From Bacteroidota bacterium (GTDB taxonomy: Bacteria; Bacteroidota; Bacteroidia; Bacteroidales; UBA12481), in the NCBI GenBank assembly GCA_018669475.1, contig JABHCC010000032.1:132058-196057 (forward strand): a stretch of 64,000 nt of DNA, in the 5' to 3' direction. The stretch's first letter is position 1, and every line of letters starts with the position of its first letter. Positions 1 through 7,210 of this stretch are shown in pieces. The notes under the pieces are model-generated. The model was given only the letters and a program-made list of their open reading frames with translations, had not been told where the DNA came from and searched no databases. The translations under genes and the position numbers were made by a program.

Positions 1-220
1 CACCATCCAGCCAGATAAGCCCTGAAAGCCAAGCTTCATTCAGGTAGGGACTACCATGAACTTTTTTGTAACGACCTTCAGGTCTGATCATGAAAGCAGA
101 CTCAAAGACGCCTGCAGAACTAATGACCTCAATGCTGCTAAGATTATCATTCTGAGCCTGACTTGGCAGGGACAACATGAAACCGACAAAAATAAATATT
201 AAGGGTCTTGCTCTTTTCAT
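1..220 (-). CDS. N-terminal fragment of a secreted protein of unknown function
   Basis: The start codon is at 218-220 on the minus strand and the reading frame runs open off the left edge, so only about 73 residues are visible. The first ~22 residues look like a Sec signal peptide: basic MKRAR, a hydrophobic stretch, then SLPSQAQ as the likely cleavage region. The visible mature part (NDNLSSIEVIS onward) matches no family I can name. An exported location is inferred from the signal peptide alone. It is transcribed away from the ABC transporter genes. Confidence 0.6.
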   Translation of the reverse strand, partial: MKRARPLIFIFVGFMLSLPSQAQNDNLSSIEVISSAGVFESAFMIRPEGRYKKVHGSPYLNEAWLSGLIWLDG

Positions 221-471
221 ATTTAATTTAGTTATTTCTGGTATTGATTTCTGAGGTGAAAGATATTCATAAATTCACACAATACTCCATCCTTTGAATT
301 CTGAACATCAATGAGTGAAACCATCTGAGTAATGCAATCCGGAGTAATAATTCTATTTCTCATTTAATTGATATGAATGAGAGAATGCTACAGAAATCAA
401 ACTGAGAGCTTAAAAAATACCTGAAAGTTTTTTATACTTTTGATCCCGAAACTATTGGTGGCAAAATCCCC
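221..471. other. Intergenic region without a gene
   Basis: I see no coding frame here. It separates the leftward secreted-protein gene from the rightward ABC importer. A TACTTTTG at 435-442 on the plus strand fits the Bacteroidota -7 consensus TAnnTTTG, but no matching TTTG -33 box is present at the usual distance, so it is only a weak promoter candidate. The rest of the gap up to 671 is occupied by the tandem repeat. Confidence 0.4.
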
Positions 472-570
472 GATGAACCGAGCATGACAAAAGGAAAAAT
501 ATTTTAACACACACGCGATGATTATTTTTGTTATGCGAGCTGCATCCGACAATTAAAATAAATATAAACG
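472..570 (+). repeat. Interspersed ~100-bp repeat, copy A (tandem unit 1)
   Basis: This is the first of two nearly identical head-to-tail units. It begins GATGAACCGAGCATGACA, contains TATTTTTG at 523-530 (a fit to the Bacteroidota -7 promoter consensus) and ends in AAATAAATATAAACG. It differs from unit 2 by a few substitutions and a one-base deletion in the ACGCG-ATGATT segment. Diverged copies in the opposite orientation lie at 56054-56154 and 58550-58648. It encodes no credible protein; a minus-strand frame through both units simply repeats the same peptide twice. Confidence 0.85.
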
Positions 571-670
571 GATGAACCGAGCATGACAAAAGGAAAAATA
601 TTTTAACACACACGCGGATGATTATTTTTGTTGTGCGAGCTCTATCCGACAATTAAAATAAATATAAACG
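571..670 (+). repeat. Interspersed ~100-bp repeat, copy B (tandem unit 2, abuts ABC permease start)
   Basis: This is the second tandem unit, near-identical to copy A. It ends AATATAAACG at 670, one base (G) precedes the ATG at 672. TATTTTTG lies at 623-630, about 40 bases upstream of the ATG, with an imperfect -33 (TTTT at 601-604, 18 bases away). A promoter and leader function is inferred. The same one-base spacing between repeat end and start codon occurs at the fba and tamL copies. Confidence 0.85.
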
Positions 671-671
671 G

Positions 672-1430
672 ATGAAAGCTTTATTTACTCGAAATAATTC
701 TATTACAGCTTTATCAATCCTCATTATATTAGTGATATGGGAATTGCTTGCGCGGAGCATGAATTCATCAGCTATACTGCCAGGCCCCTGGTTGAGCTTC
801 AGAACATTTTTAAGTTTCTGGTATGATGCCAGTTTTTATCAGGCATTGGGTTCAACCTTGATTCGTGGTCTGATGGGTTTTGCATTGGCTTTCCTTGTGA
901 GTCTTTTGGTGGGTATACCCTCAGGTTTATCACCTGCCATTGAAGCATTTTTTGCTCCTATATTGGTAATTATAAGATCTACTCCGGTAATATCCATTAT
1001 TCTGCTGGCCCTGATCTGGTTTAAAGTTGAGCATGTTCCTGTTTTCATCAGTTTCCTGACTATGTTTCCTATTCTAACAACCAATCTCACCGAGGGTATC
1101 AAAGCTGTCGACAAAGGAATCATCACAATGGCCCAGGTGTATAATGTGAAAAACATCAGGATTATCAGGGAAATATATTTACCAGGCCTGCTTCCCTTTA
1201 TATTCAGCGGACTTATCACTGCGGTAGGCTTTGGGTGGAGAGCGATAATAATTGGTGAAGTACTCAGTCAACCAAGATTTGGTATAGGTACCGGCATGCA
1301 AAAAGCCCAAAGCTATTTATTAGTTGCTGACCTCATTGCCTGGACTTTGGTTGCTGTACTGATAGGATTTATCTTTGAGATCCTGATTAAAAAAGCCCTG
1401 AAACCACATACTCATTGGTACACAACATGA
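672..1430 (+). CDS. ABC transporter permease (SsuC/TauC-type)
   Basis: This 252-residue polytopic membrane protein resembles the permeases of nitrate/sulfonate/taurine/thiamine-precursor importers (BPD_transp_1 fold). About six hydrophobic helices are visible; the first is near residues 12-30. The cytoplasmic coupling segment lies near residues 165-185 (VKNIRIIREIYLPGLLPFI), followed by GFGWRAIIIGEVL, typical of the SsuC/TauC branch. The substrate cannot be assigned. The stop overlaps the ATPase start (ATGA at 1427-1430), indicating translational coupling. No periplasmic binding-protein gene lies in the window; where one might be expected upstream, there is only the tandem repeat. Confidence 0.88.
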   Translation: MKALFTRNNSITALSILIILVIWELLARSMNSSAILPGPWLSFRTFLSFWYDASFYQALGSTLIRGLMGFALAFLVSLLVGIPSGLSPAIEAFFAPILVIIRSTPVISIILLALIWFKVEHVPVFISFLTMFPILTTNLTEGIKAVDKGIITMAQVYNVKNIRIIREIYLPGLLPFIFSGLITAVGFGWRAIIIGEVLSQPRFGIGTGMQKAQSYLLVADLIAWTLVAVLIGFIFEILIKKALKPHTHWYTT

Positions 1431-2122
1431 TAAAGCTGAATAACATATCATTCTCCTATGAGGACAAAAAGATTTTCGAGCAACTATCACTGTCTTTACA
1501 TTCAGGCAAAATAAATTGTTTCCTGGGGCCCTCCGGATGTGGAAAAACCAGCCTGCTTAATTTACTGGCAGGAATTACCAAACCTGATGATGGTTATATT
1601 GACGGCCTGAGTGAAGAAATACCTGCTTACATATTTCAGGAGACACGAATTATGCTCTGGAAAAATGTATACCAAAACGTAATACTTCCCTTGAAAGATA
1701 AAATGCCAGATGAAAAGATTGGGCATACTGCTGAACAATATCTACGCTTAGTAAATCTATGGGAGAACCGTTTTTCGTATCCACGTGAGTTAAGCGGCGG
1801 TATGAGACAAAGAGTATCTATTGCAAGAGCTTTTGCTTACCCTTCCACGCTGGTTCTGATGGATGAAGCTTTTCAGGGCCTCGACCTGCTCCTGAAAAAA
1901 GCTCTGATCCAGGCCTTTATTGACAGTTGGAAGTTTGAGCCCCGAACGGTTGCTTTTGTCACCCATGATCTGGATGAGGCATTAATCCTTGGTCAGGAGA
2001 TTTTTATTCTGCCTGATCCACCCATCCGGGAGTTTATTAATATTAGCCTTGATCAGGAGCCAGGGATGGAAAGAAAAGATATGAAAGCAATCAGGGAACA
2101 AATCATTCAGACATTTCACTAA
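1427..2122 (+). CDS. ABC transporter ATP-binding protein (SsuB/TauB-type)
   Basis: This is the ATPase partner of the preceding permease. Walker A is GPSGCGKTSLLN near residues 35-46, the signature is LSGGMRQRVSIARA, Walker B is LVLMDEAF, and the switch histidine lies in THDLDEA. About 231 residues is normal for the family. I chose the ATG at 1427 because it forms an ATGA overlap with the permease stop; an upstream in-frame TTG at 1415 is less likely. The Q-loop reads AYIFQETRIMLWKNV, usual for the nitrate/sulfonate branch. Its stop overlaps the convergent ribF stop by four bases. Confidence 0.9.
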   Translation: MIKLNNISFSYEDKKIFEQLSLSLHSGKINCFLGPSGCGKTSLLNLLAGITKPDDGYIDGLSEEIPAYIFQETRIMLWKNVYQNVILPLKDKMPDEKIGHTAEQYLRLVNLWENRFSYPRELSGGMRQRVSIARAFAYPSTLVLMDEAFQGLDLLLKKALIQAFIDSWKFEPRTVAFVTHDLDEALILGQEIFILPDPPIREFINISLDQEPGMERKDMKAIREQIIQTFH

Positions 2123-3015
2123 TAAATTAGTTCCCGAATAATCTCTACATTTTTTTCCACGCTCTCTGTGCAAGGAAGGCCTTCAACAACTTCGTCTCCT
2201 ATTCTTTTGTGGAACTGCATTCTTAAATCCTCACTAATATTCTTAGATACGCTTACATCAGGATAAAACCATAGTATCCCCTCTTCCCCTTGTTCTTCAA
2301 GCCAAACAACTGCTTTTTGCCTGACTCCTTCATGTAGAAATGAAGCGGCATAGACTGAAGAAGGAGGAATCAACTTATCTACATCACTGATTCTAATACA
2401 AAAAATTTGTTCAGCATTCTCCATCCGGCAGGGCTTACCAAAAAAAGAATATGACCTGTCCAGGTAGGCATTAGCTCTTTGAATATATCCCTCGAATAGT
2501 GCCTTTCTGATTTTTGTTGAACTAACAGACTCATTTTGTATATCCTGCTCAGGTATCTCCTCCACTTCAAATCCACATTCCTTTCCTAATTGGGTCAGAA
2601 TATCAAGATCACCTGAACGATTATGACCAAAATGATGATTAAAACCAATAATGACATGACAGGCATTAAGCCGGTCAACCAGATAGTTCTTTACAAACTG
2701 GCCTGAGCTGATTCTGGAAAAATCCACTGTAAATTCTACAATAATCAGATGGTCGAGCCCTGTCTCCTCCAGGAAAGCAATCTTCTCATTCTGAGAGTTG
2801 ATCATTTTAAGATCTTTGCCCTCTGTGTCAGGGTACAATACTTTTCTGGGATGAGGGTAGAAAGTAATTAATACAGATTCTGCATTTTTTTCAGAAGCGC
2901 GCTGTATCAGTCGGTTCAAAATAACTTTATGTCCTACATGTACACCATCAAATGAACCGGTAGTAATAACCGATTTCGAAATATTTACATTATTGAAAAC
3001 CCTGTGTACTTTCAT
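2119..3015 (-). CDS. ribF: RibF-like FAD synthetase with a degenerate riboflavin kinase half
   Basis: The first ~180 residues match the FMN adenylyltransferase domain of bifunctional RibF: GSFDGVHVGHK (the HxGH nucleotidyltransferase motif), FYPHPRKVL and SSTKIRKAL. This half should convert FMN and ATP to FAD. The C-terminal ~115 residues keep the spacing of a riboflavin kinase (a PPSSVYAASF segment where LPxxGVYA is expected), but the GFPTAN loop and the NIGxRPT motif that bind flavin and ATP are not recognisable. Either the kinase activity is lost or this is a specialised paralogue. Total length 298 is close to the usual ~310. It lies 54 bases downstream of rex on the same strand. Confidence 0.85.
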   Translation of the reverse strand: MKVHRVFNNVNISKSVITTGSFDGVHVGHKVILNRLIQRASEKNAESVLITFYPHPRKVLYPDTEGKDLKMINSQNEKIAFLEETGLDHLIIVEFTVDFSRISSGQFVKNYLVDRLNACHVIIGFNHHFGHNRSGDLDILTQLGKECGFEVEEIPEQDIQNESVSSTKIRKALFEGYIQRANAYLDRSYSFFGKPCRMENAEQIFCIRISDVDKLIPPSSVYAASFLHEGVRQKAVVWLEEQGEEGILWFYPDVSVSKNISEDLRMQFHKRIGDEVVEGLPCTESVEKNVEIIRELIY

Positions 3016-3069
3016 ATTGCAGGCTCACTCTATTAATTAGAATAGAATATGGCCCGCAAAGATAGCCCT

Positions 3070-3711
3070 TTAGCTGAAACTCCTTTTTTCTTCGTCGTAT
3101 TTCTTTACGAAATATGCTACCTTCTCAATTGATGTAATCATATCATACTCTTCAAGATATACTGGGGGGGGCATATTGAGAGGTACGGTTGTAAAATTAA
3201 GTATGCCCTGTATGCCATTTGCAGCTAATAATTCAGCAATACTTTTTGCATGCTCAGGAGGAACTGTGAGGATACCAATACTAATTTTCAGCTTCTTTAT
3301 TATACTGACCAAATCATCTATATGATAGCACTTTACACCGCTTACAACCTTGCCTACCTTATCCTCATTTACATCAAAAGTTGCTACAATGTTAAGTTTC
3401 GATCGTTTACCTCTGAAATATCCAGTTACCGCTTTCCCGAAATTACCTACACCAATAACACCAACATTCAATCCGTTAGTAGTATCAATCAGGTTTCCAA
3501 TTGCACCGATTAGTTCTTTAATATTATAGCCTTTTCGTTGCATACTACTGAAGCCCATTAGCATCATATCCCTCCTCACCTGAACGGCTGTAATATGGTT
3601 TAAATTTGCCAGTTCATGACTGAATATATGTGTTTGACCTTTTGCAAGACAATCAAGCAAGATCCGGCGATACTCACTAAGCCGCGCAACTGTTTTTTCG
3701 GGGATACTCAT
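3070..3711 (-). CDS. rex: Redox-sensing transcriptional repressor Rex
   Basis: This 213-residue protein has the two Rex domains. The N-terminal winged helix spans ~1-80 (TVARLSEYRRIL, ITAVQVRRDMMLMG for DNA recognition). A Rossmann domain follows with GVGNFGKAVTGYF, which binds NAD(H); the C-terminal helix swaps in the dimer. Rex binds operators at low NADH/NAD+ and leaves when NADH rises. Here Rex-type palindromes lie before all four hydrogenase-related units at 11309-22721, so those are its likely local targets. It sits 41 bases after the receiver-kinase gene and may be the last cistron of that unit. An eight-C run (plus-strand G at 3164-3171) interrupts codons ~181-183 in frame. Confidence 0.95.
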   Translation of the reverse strand: MSIPEKTVARLSEYRRILLDCLAKGQTHIFSHELANLNHITAVQVRRDMMLMGFSSMQRKGYNIKELIGAIGNLIDTTNGLNVGVIGVGNFGKAVTGYFRGKRSKLNIVATFDVNEDKVGKVVSGVKCYHIDDLVSIIKKLKISIGILTVPPEHAKSIAELLAANGIQGILNFTTVPLNMPPPVYLEEYDMITSIEKVAYFVKKYDEEKRSFS

Positions 3712-3751
3712 GGTTCAGATTTTTTGCTAACAAAGTATAAACATACGAAAA

Positions 3752-4873
3752 TTATTGCACGGGTAAACTAATGCTGAATGTTGAACCAATATTCTCCTCG
3801 CTTTGCAGTTTAATTTGCCCATCATAATAATCCAGAATCTTCTTAACAATTGATAATCCCAGGCCACTTCCAGCAATATGACGGGTATTGGCATTTTTTA
3901 TCCTGACAAATTCCTGAAAGAGCTTTTCCTGATCATCCTCAGGGATGCCAATACCAGTATCCCGGATAAGGATATCAAAACTATCAGGTGATTTTTCTAG
4001 TCGACAAATCACTTTTCCGCCCGGTTTGTTATACTTTATAGCATTAGAAATTAGATTATTCAGAATAATCTCGATATCATCCTGGTCAAAAGGAACAATT
4101 AAATCTCCTGAGCAATGCAATTCCACTTTCACTTCCATTTGTATAGCAAGTGGGGATAAAGAATCAATCGAGTTATTTGCAATCTGAGCCATATCAAGTG
4201 GTCGGACTTCTCTGGCTTTTTTTCCTGATTCAATCTGAGTAAGATCAAGAAAATCCATAATCAACTTTCGCATTCCCTTTATCCTCTGCATGGCATTGTT
4301 CACCATGTCATCATAATTCTCCAGATTCTCCCCAGCCTGTCTTTCTTTTATGATATTAAGGTAACCCTCAACAGCATTCAATGGTGTTTTCAGTTCATGA
4401 CTCAGAATAGAAAGAAACTGGAAACGGATCTGCCGTCCTTCCCTGTTCATTTTCCTTGTCATTCTTTTGAGAAAGAGATGTTTGGTTATATTCTCTATCG
4501 AAGAGCGAAGTTCCCTTGGTGTGAAAGGCTTTGGCACAAAGTCATAAGCACCAATATTTGTCGCCTTAACAGCCAATTCGAGTGAGGCGAAAGAGGTAAT
4601 CATCATAACCTCAATATCCAACTGATGGTTATTTATATATTGCAATACCTCAATACCATCCATCCCGGGAAGTTTGTTATCAAGGAGAACAATATCAGGC
4701 TTATCCACTTTAAACATTTCAATCGCCTCTTCCCCTGAATTCACTTCAGTGACTGCATAAGCAATATCTTCGTCCATGAAAGGATATCCCACGACAAATC
4801 GTTCCAGGGCTCGGCTAATACCTGAGCGAATGCCAGGTTCATCATCTACTACAAGGACTTTTAATTGTACCAC
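3752..4873 (-). CDS. Receiver-histidine kinase hybrid (REC-HisKA-HATPase)
   Basis: This 373-residue soluble protein has an N-terminal receiver domain (~1-130; acidic DDEPG pocket and phospho-Asp in VLLDNKLPGMDG), a dimerisation/phosphoacceptor helix with SHELKTPLNAVEG near residue 165, and an ATPase domain with N box NNLISNAIKYN, G1 DTGIGIPEDD and G2 GSGLGLSIVKK. No membrane segment is present. The REC-before-kinase order suggests that it receives phosphate from another protein and relays or gates it. It follows the lone receiver gene by two bases and is in one unit with the hydrogenase-like kinase, so it is probably a downstream step of that signalling path. No DNA-binding domain is visible, so the final output is unknown. 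Confidence 0.9.
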   Translation of the reverse strand: MVQLKVLVVDDEPGIRSGISRALERFVVGYPFMDEDIAYAVTEVNSGEEAIEMFKVDKPDIVLLDNKLPGMDGIEVLQYINNHQLDIEVMMITSFASLELAVKATNIGAYDFVPKPFTPRELRSSIENITKHLFLKRMTRKMNREGRQIRFQFLSILSHELKTPLNAVEGYLNIIKERQAGENLENYDDMVNNAMQRIKGMRKLIMDFLDLTQIESGKKAREVRPLDMAQIANNSIDSLSPLAIQMEVKVELHCSGDLIVPFDQDDIEIILNNLISNAIKYNKPGGKVICRLEKSPDSFDILIRDTGIGIPEDDQEKLFQEFVRIKNANTRHIAGSGLGLSIVKKILDYYDGQIKLQSEENIGSTFSISLPVQ

Positions 4874-4875
4874 GA

Positions 4876-5259
4876 TTATAATTTAAGCAATTGTTCGATC
4901 CGGGCAAAAAGAGTTTCCTGATGTAGTCCCTTTTCGATATATTGGTCTGCATTAATCCATTGCTGGCTATCAGATGTTTGCAAGTCAAATGACAGTCCGG
5001 TCTCAGGTGTCACAGCTGTCAGTATTACTACAGGTACATCAGGATATTTATTCTTAAGCCCTCTGCTGAGAATGAATCCGGAATCCTCTGTTTCCATCAT
5101 CAGGTCAATGATAGCCAGATCAGGTTCACTATCCTCCAGCCATTCTTCTGCCAAAAATTGTGACTCAAGTGCTGTAACGGAATATCCCAGATTGCTCATT
5201 TGTAACTTCAACTGAAATAAACAATCCGCATCGTCATCCACAATTAAAATGTGCTTCAT
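4876..5259 (-). CDS. Single-domain response regulator
   Basis: This stand-alone receiver domain has 127 residues: acidic pocket IVDDDAD at the N terminus, phospho-acceptor Asp in LAIIDLMM (about residue 52), the switch Thr in VVILTAVTP, and an expected lysine near EKGLHQE. There is no output domain, so it must act by protein interaction or as a phosphate shuttle. It starts four bases after the hydrogenase-like histidine kinase and ends two bases before the REC-kinase hybrid. The order kinase, REC, REC-kinase suggests a phosphorelay. An insertion between the switch Thr and the lysine (GLSFDLQTSDSQQW) is somewhat longer than usual. Confidence 0.9.
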   Translation of the reverse strand: MKHILIVDDDADCLFQLKLQMSNLGYSVTALESQFLAEEWLEDSEPDLAIIDLMMETEDSGFILSRGLKNKYPDVPVVILTAVTPETGLSFDLQTSDSQQWINADQYIEKGLHQETLFARIEQLLKL

Positions 5260-5263
5260 TTGC

Positions 5264-7207
5264 TTAGTTATTTTTAGGTAAAAAAAGAATAAAACTGGTT
5301 CCTGTTTGTCCCTCAGCTGGAATATTATTTGATTTCACCTCTACTCTTCCCTTATGCATTTTCAAAATACCGTATGTAGTAGCAAGTCCAAGTCCTGTAC
5401 CTTTACCAAACTCCTTCGTGGTAAAGAAAGGAGTGAAAAGTTTATCCATATTTTCTTTACTGATTCCAGTTCCTGTATCCCTGATTGTGATTCTTATTTC
5501 ATCTTGCTCCAAATCAACTTTTACAGTCAGAACTCCACCATCTGACATTGCTTCCACAGCATTTCGATTAAGATTGGTAAAAACCTGCATCATTTGCTCG
5601 CGATCAAGTTCAGCAATGATTTCTTTCTCCTGATGAACAAGCTCAATACTAACCCCATCAGGTACTAAAACAGCATCAAGACTGTCAGACAGCAATTGTA
5701 TCACCTCAACCGGATCCTTCCTGACCTGATTCTTACGAGCAAAATTCAGGAGGTTTCCTACAATTCTTTTACACCGGTCGGCCTGAGTAACAATCATCTC
5801 AATATCCTTTCTCATAGGGCCATCAGGATAATCATCTGCCATTAGATTGGCATACATCATAACTACCCCAAGAGGATTATTCAGCTCATGGGCAATTCCA
5901 GCTGATAATTGTCCCAGATGGGCTAATTTCTCAGTTTGCTTCAGAGCCATTTGAGCATTTGCCAGTTTATCAATCATATGGGGCAAACACATATCTGTTT
6001 CAGCAAAACCCTGGGCAATTGCGATAGCATGGTTTCGGCAAGAGTCATAACCACACGCGCCGCAGTTCAGATGGTCCTTTTCTCCCAATTTGCCTATACT
6101 TTTCAATACCTCAATAATCCTATCTTCTTCGGGTACAGATAAGCAGCAATCATAAGGTGTAAAAACCCTGGACAAATCTATCTTCTTGTATTTCTGCATA
6201 TTAACCCCCCATTGATCAAGATCCAAAGAATCCATCTTCTCTCTCATATAATCACCAACACGCGATCGCCTGAGAAACCTCTTGCCTCCATCTGACATAC
6301 CCGGACCCATAATACAACCATCACAACAGAGTAATTCCATATTTTGATCTGCAATAGATCCATTTTCAAATTCAGCAATCGCTTCTGGAAAATTTGCACG
6401 CCCTTCAGCCACAACCATTTTCCCTTCGAATAGATCTTCAGGAATATTAAGAGTTTGAAGCAGTCCTCTCTTCACCGGAAAGATGCCCCCTTTACCAGCT
6501 ATTGGCGGGTCAAATTCTTTAGGCTTAACTGCATGAAAATCAATACCAGATTCTTCAATCATAGATCGCAGCTCGTGAAAAGTAATTCCTGCATCTATTT
6601 CATTTGATTCGGCTTTTTTCCCAATGCACGGACCGATAAAAACAATATGTGGATCTTTTCCGTATTTTTCCCTGACCACCCGGGTCATTGCCACCATAGG
6701 TGACACAATGGGTGCCAGCTTATTAACAAGTTTAGGATGATACTGCTCAACAAACTGTACTATTGAGGGACAATCTGAACTAATCATGGGCCCCTGCTCT
6801 GGATCAGACAATAATTTACTAAAGGCATGTGCTACCAAATCCGCCCCGAAACCAACCTCACAAACCCGATCAAAACCCAGCTCATACAAGATTCCAACAA
6901 GTACTTTATGGTCATCAAATTCGGTAAATTCTGCAGGAAAACTCGGAGCCAACAGGGCGATTATTGATACATCTGAGGCCAGAAATCCGCGTACCATGTC
7001 TTTTTCGAGCAAATAAGCCTTGGCACTCTGTGAGCAAACTTTCACACAGTTTCCACAAGCAATACAGCGCTCATGCATAACAGCTGCCTGGCCATTTTCT
7101 ATCCGAATAGCTTTTACAGGACATTCTCTAACACAAGTATAGCAAACCCGGCACCGATCTGGAATTGTAAATACGAGCTTTTCTCTTTTCTCTACTGCAC
7201 ACACCAT
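5264..7207 (-). CDS. Ferredoxin/[FeFe]-hydrogenase-like sensor histidine kinase
   Basis: This 647-residue fusion has, in order: two [4Fe-4S] ferredoxin motifs (~17-60; CRVCYTCVRECP and CIACGNCVKVC), a hydrogenase large-subunit-like domain (~75-310), a CxxCGxxxC Fe-S domain (~382-410; CGACGYDSC), and a histidine kinase (H box SAGIAHELNNPLG ~437, N box NLNRNAVEAM, G boxes DTGTGIS and GKGTGLGLATTYG). The hydrogenase loops are altered: SSDCPS where catalytic enzymes have TSCCP (the proton-relay Cys is Asp), GPCIGKKAES, and CCDGCIMGPGM replacing MACPGGCxxGGGQ. Cubane-type Cys ligands are largely kept. It resembles the putative sensory [FeFe] groups. H2 or redox sensing is inferred. Receiver partners follow immediately. 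Confidence 0.88.
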   Translation of the reverse strand: MVCAVEKREKLVFTIPDRCRVCYTCVRECPVKAIRIENGQAAVMHERCIACGNCVKVCSQSAKAYLLEKDMVRGFLASDVSIIALLAPSFPAEFTEFDDHKVLVGILYELGFDRVCEVGFGADLVAHAFSKLLSDPEQGPMISSDCPSIVQFVEQYHPKLVNKLAPIVSPMVAMTRVVREKYGKDPHIVFIGPCIGKKAESNEIDAGITFHELRSMIEESGIDFHAVKPKEFDPPIAGKGGIFPVKRGLLQTLNIPEDLFEGKMVVAEGRANFPEAIAEFENGSIADQNMELLCCDGCIMGPGMSDGGKRFLRRSRVGDYMREKMDSLDLDQWGVNMQKYKKIDLSRVFTPYDCCLSVPEEDRIIEVLKSIGKLGEKDHLNCGACGYDSCRNHAIAIAQGFAETDMCLPHMIDKLANAQMALKQTEKLAHLGQLSAGIAHELNNPLGVVMMYANLMADDYPDGPMRKDIEMIVTQADRCKRIVGNLLNFARKNQVRKDPVEVIQLLSDSLDAVLVPDGVSIELVHQEKEIIAELDREQMMQVFTNLNRNAVEAMSDGGVLTVKVDLEQDEIRITIRDTGTGISKENMDKLFTPFFTTKEFGKGTGLGLATTYGILKMHKGRVEVKSNNIPAEGQTGTSFILFLPKNN

Positions 7208-7210
7208 AAC

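Noticed and set aside
452-652. Possible small minus-strand gene with an internally repeated peptide (RVCVKIFFLLSCSVH twice)
   Set aside because: The frame is simply the tandem 100-bp repeat read backwards; the peptide repeats because the DNA does, and related copies elsewhere do not keep the frame.
472-670. Possible CRISPR array
   Set aside because: Only two head-to-tail units with no unique spacers between them and no cas genes; the unit occurs singly elsewhere.
2119-3069. FMN riboswitch before ribF
   Set aside because: Only 54 bases separate ribF from rex, too short for the RFN element, and no characteristic conserved segments were seen.
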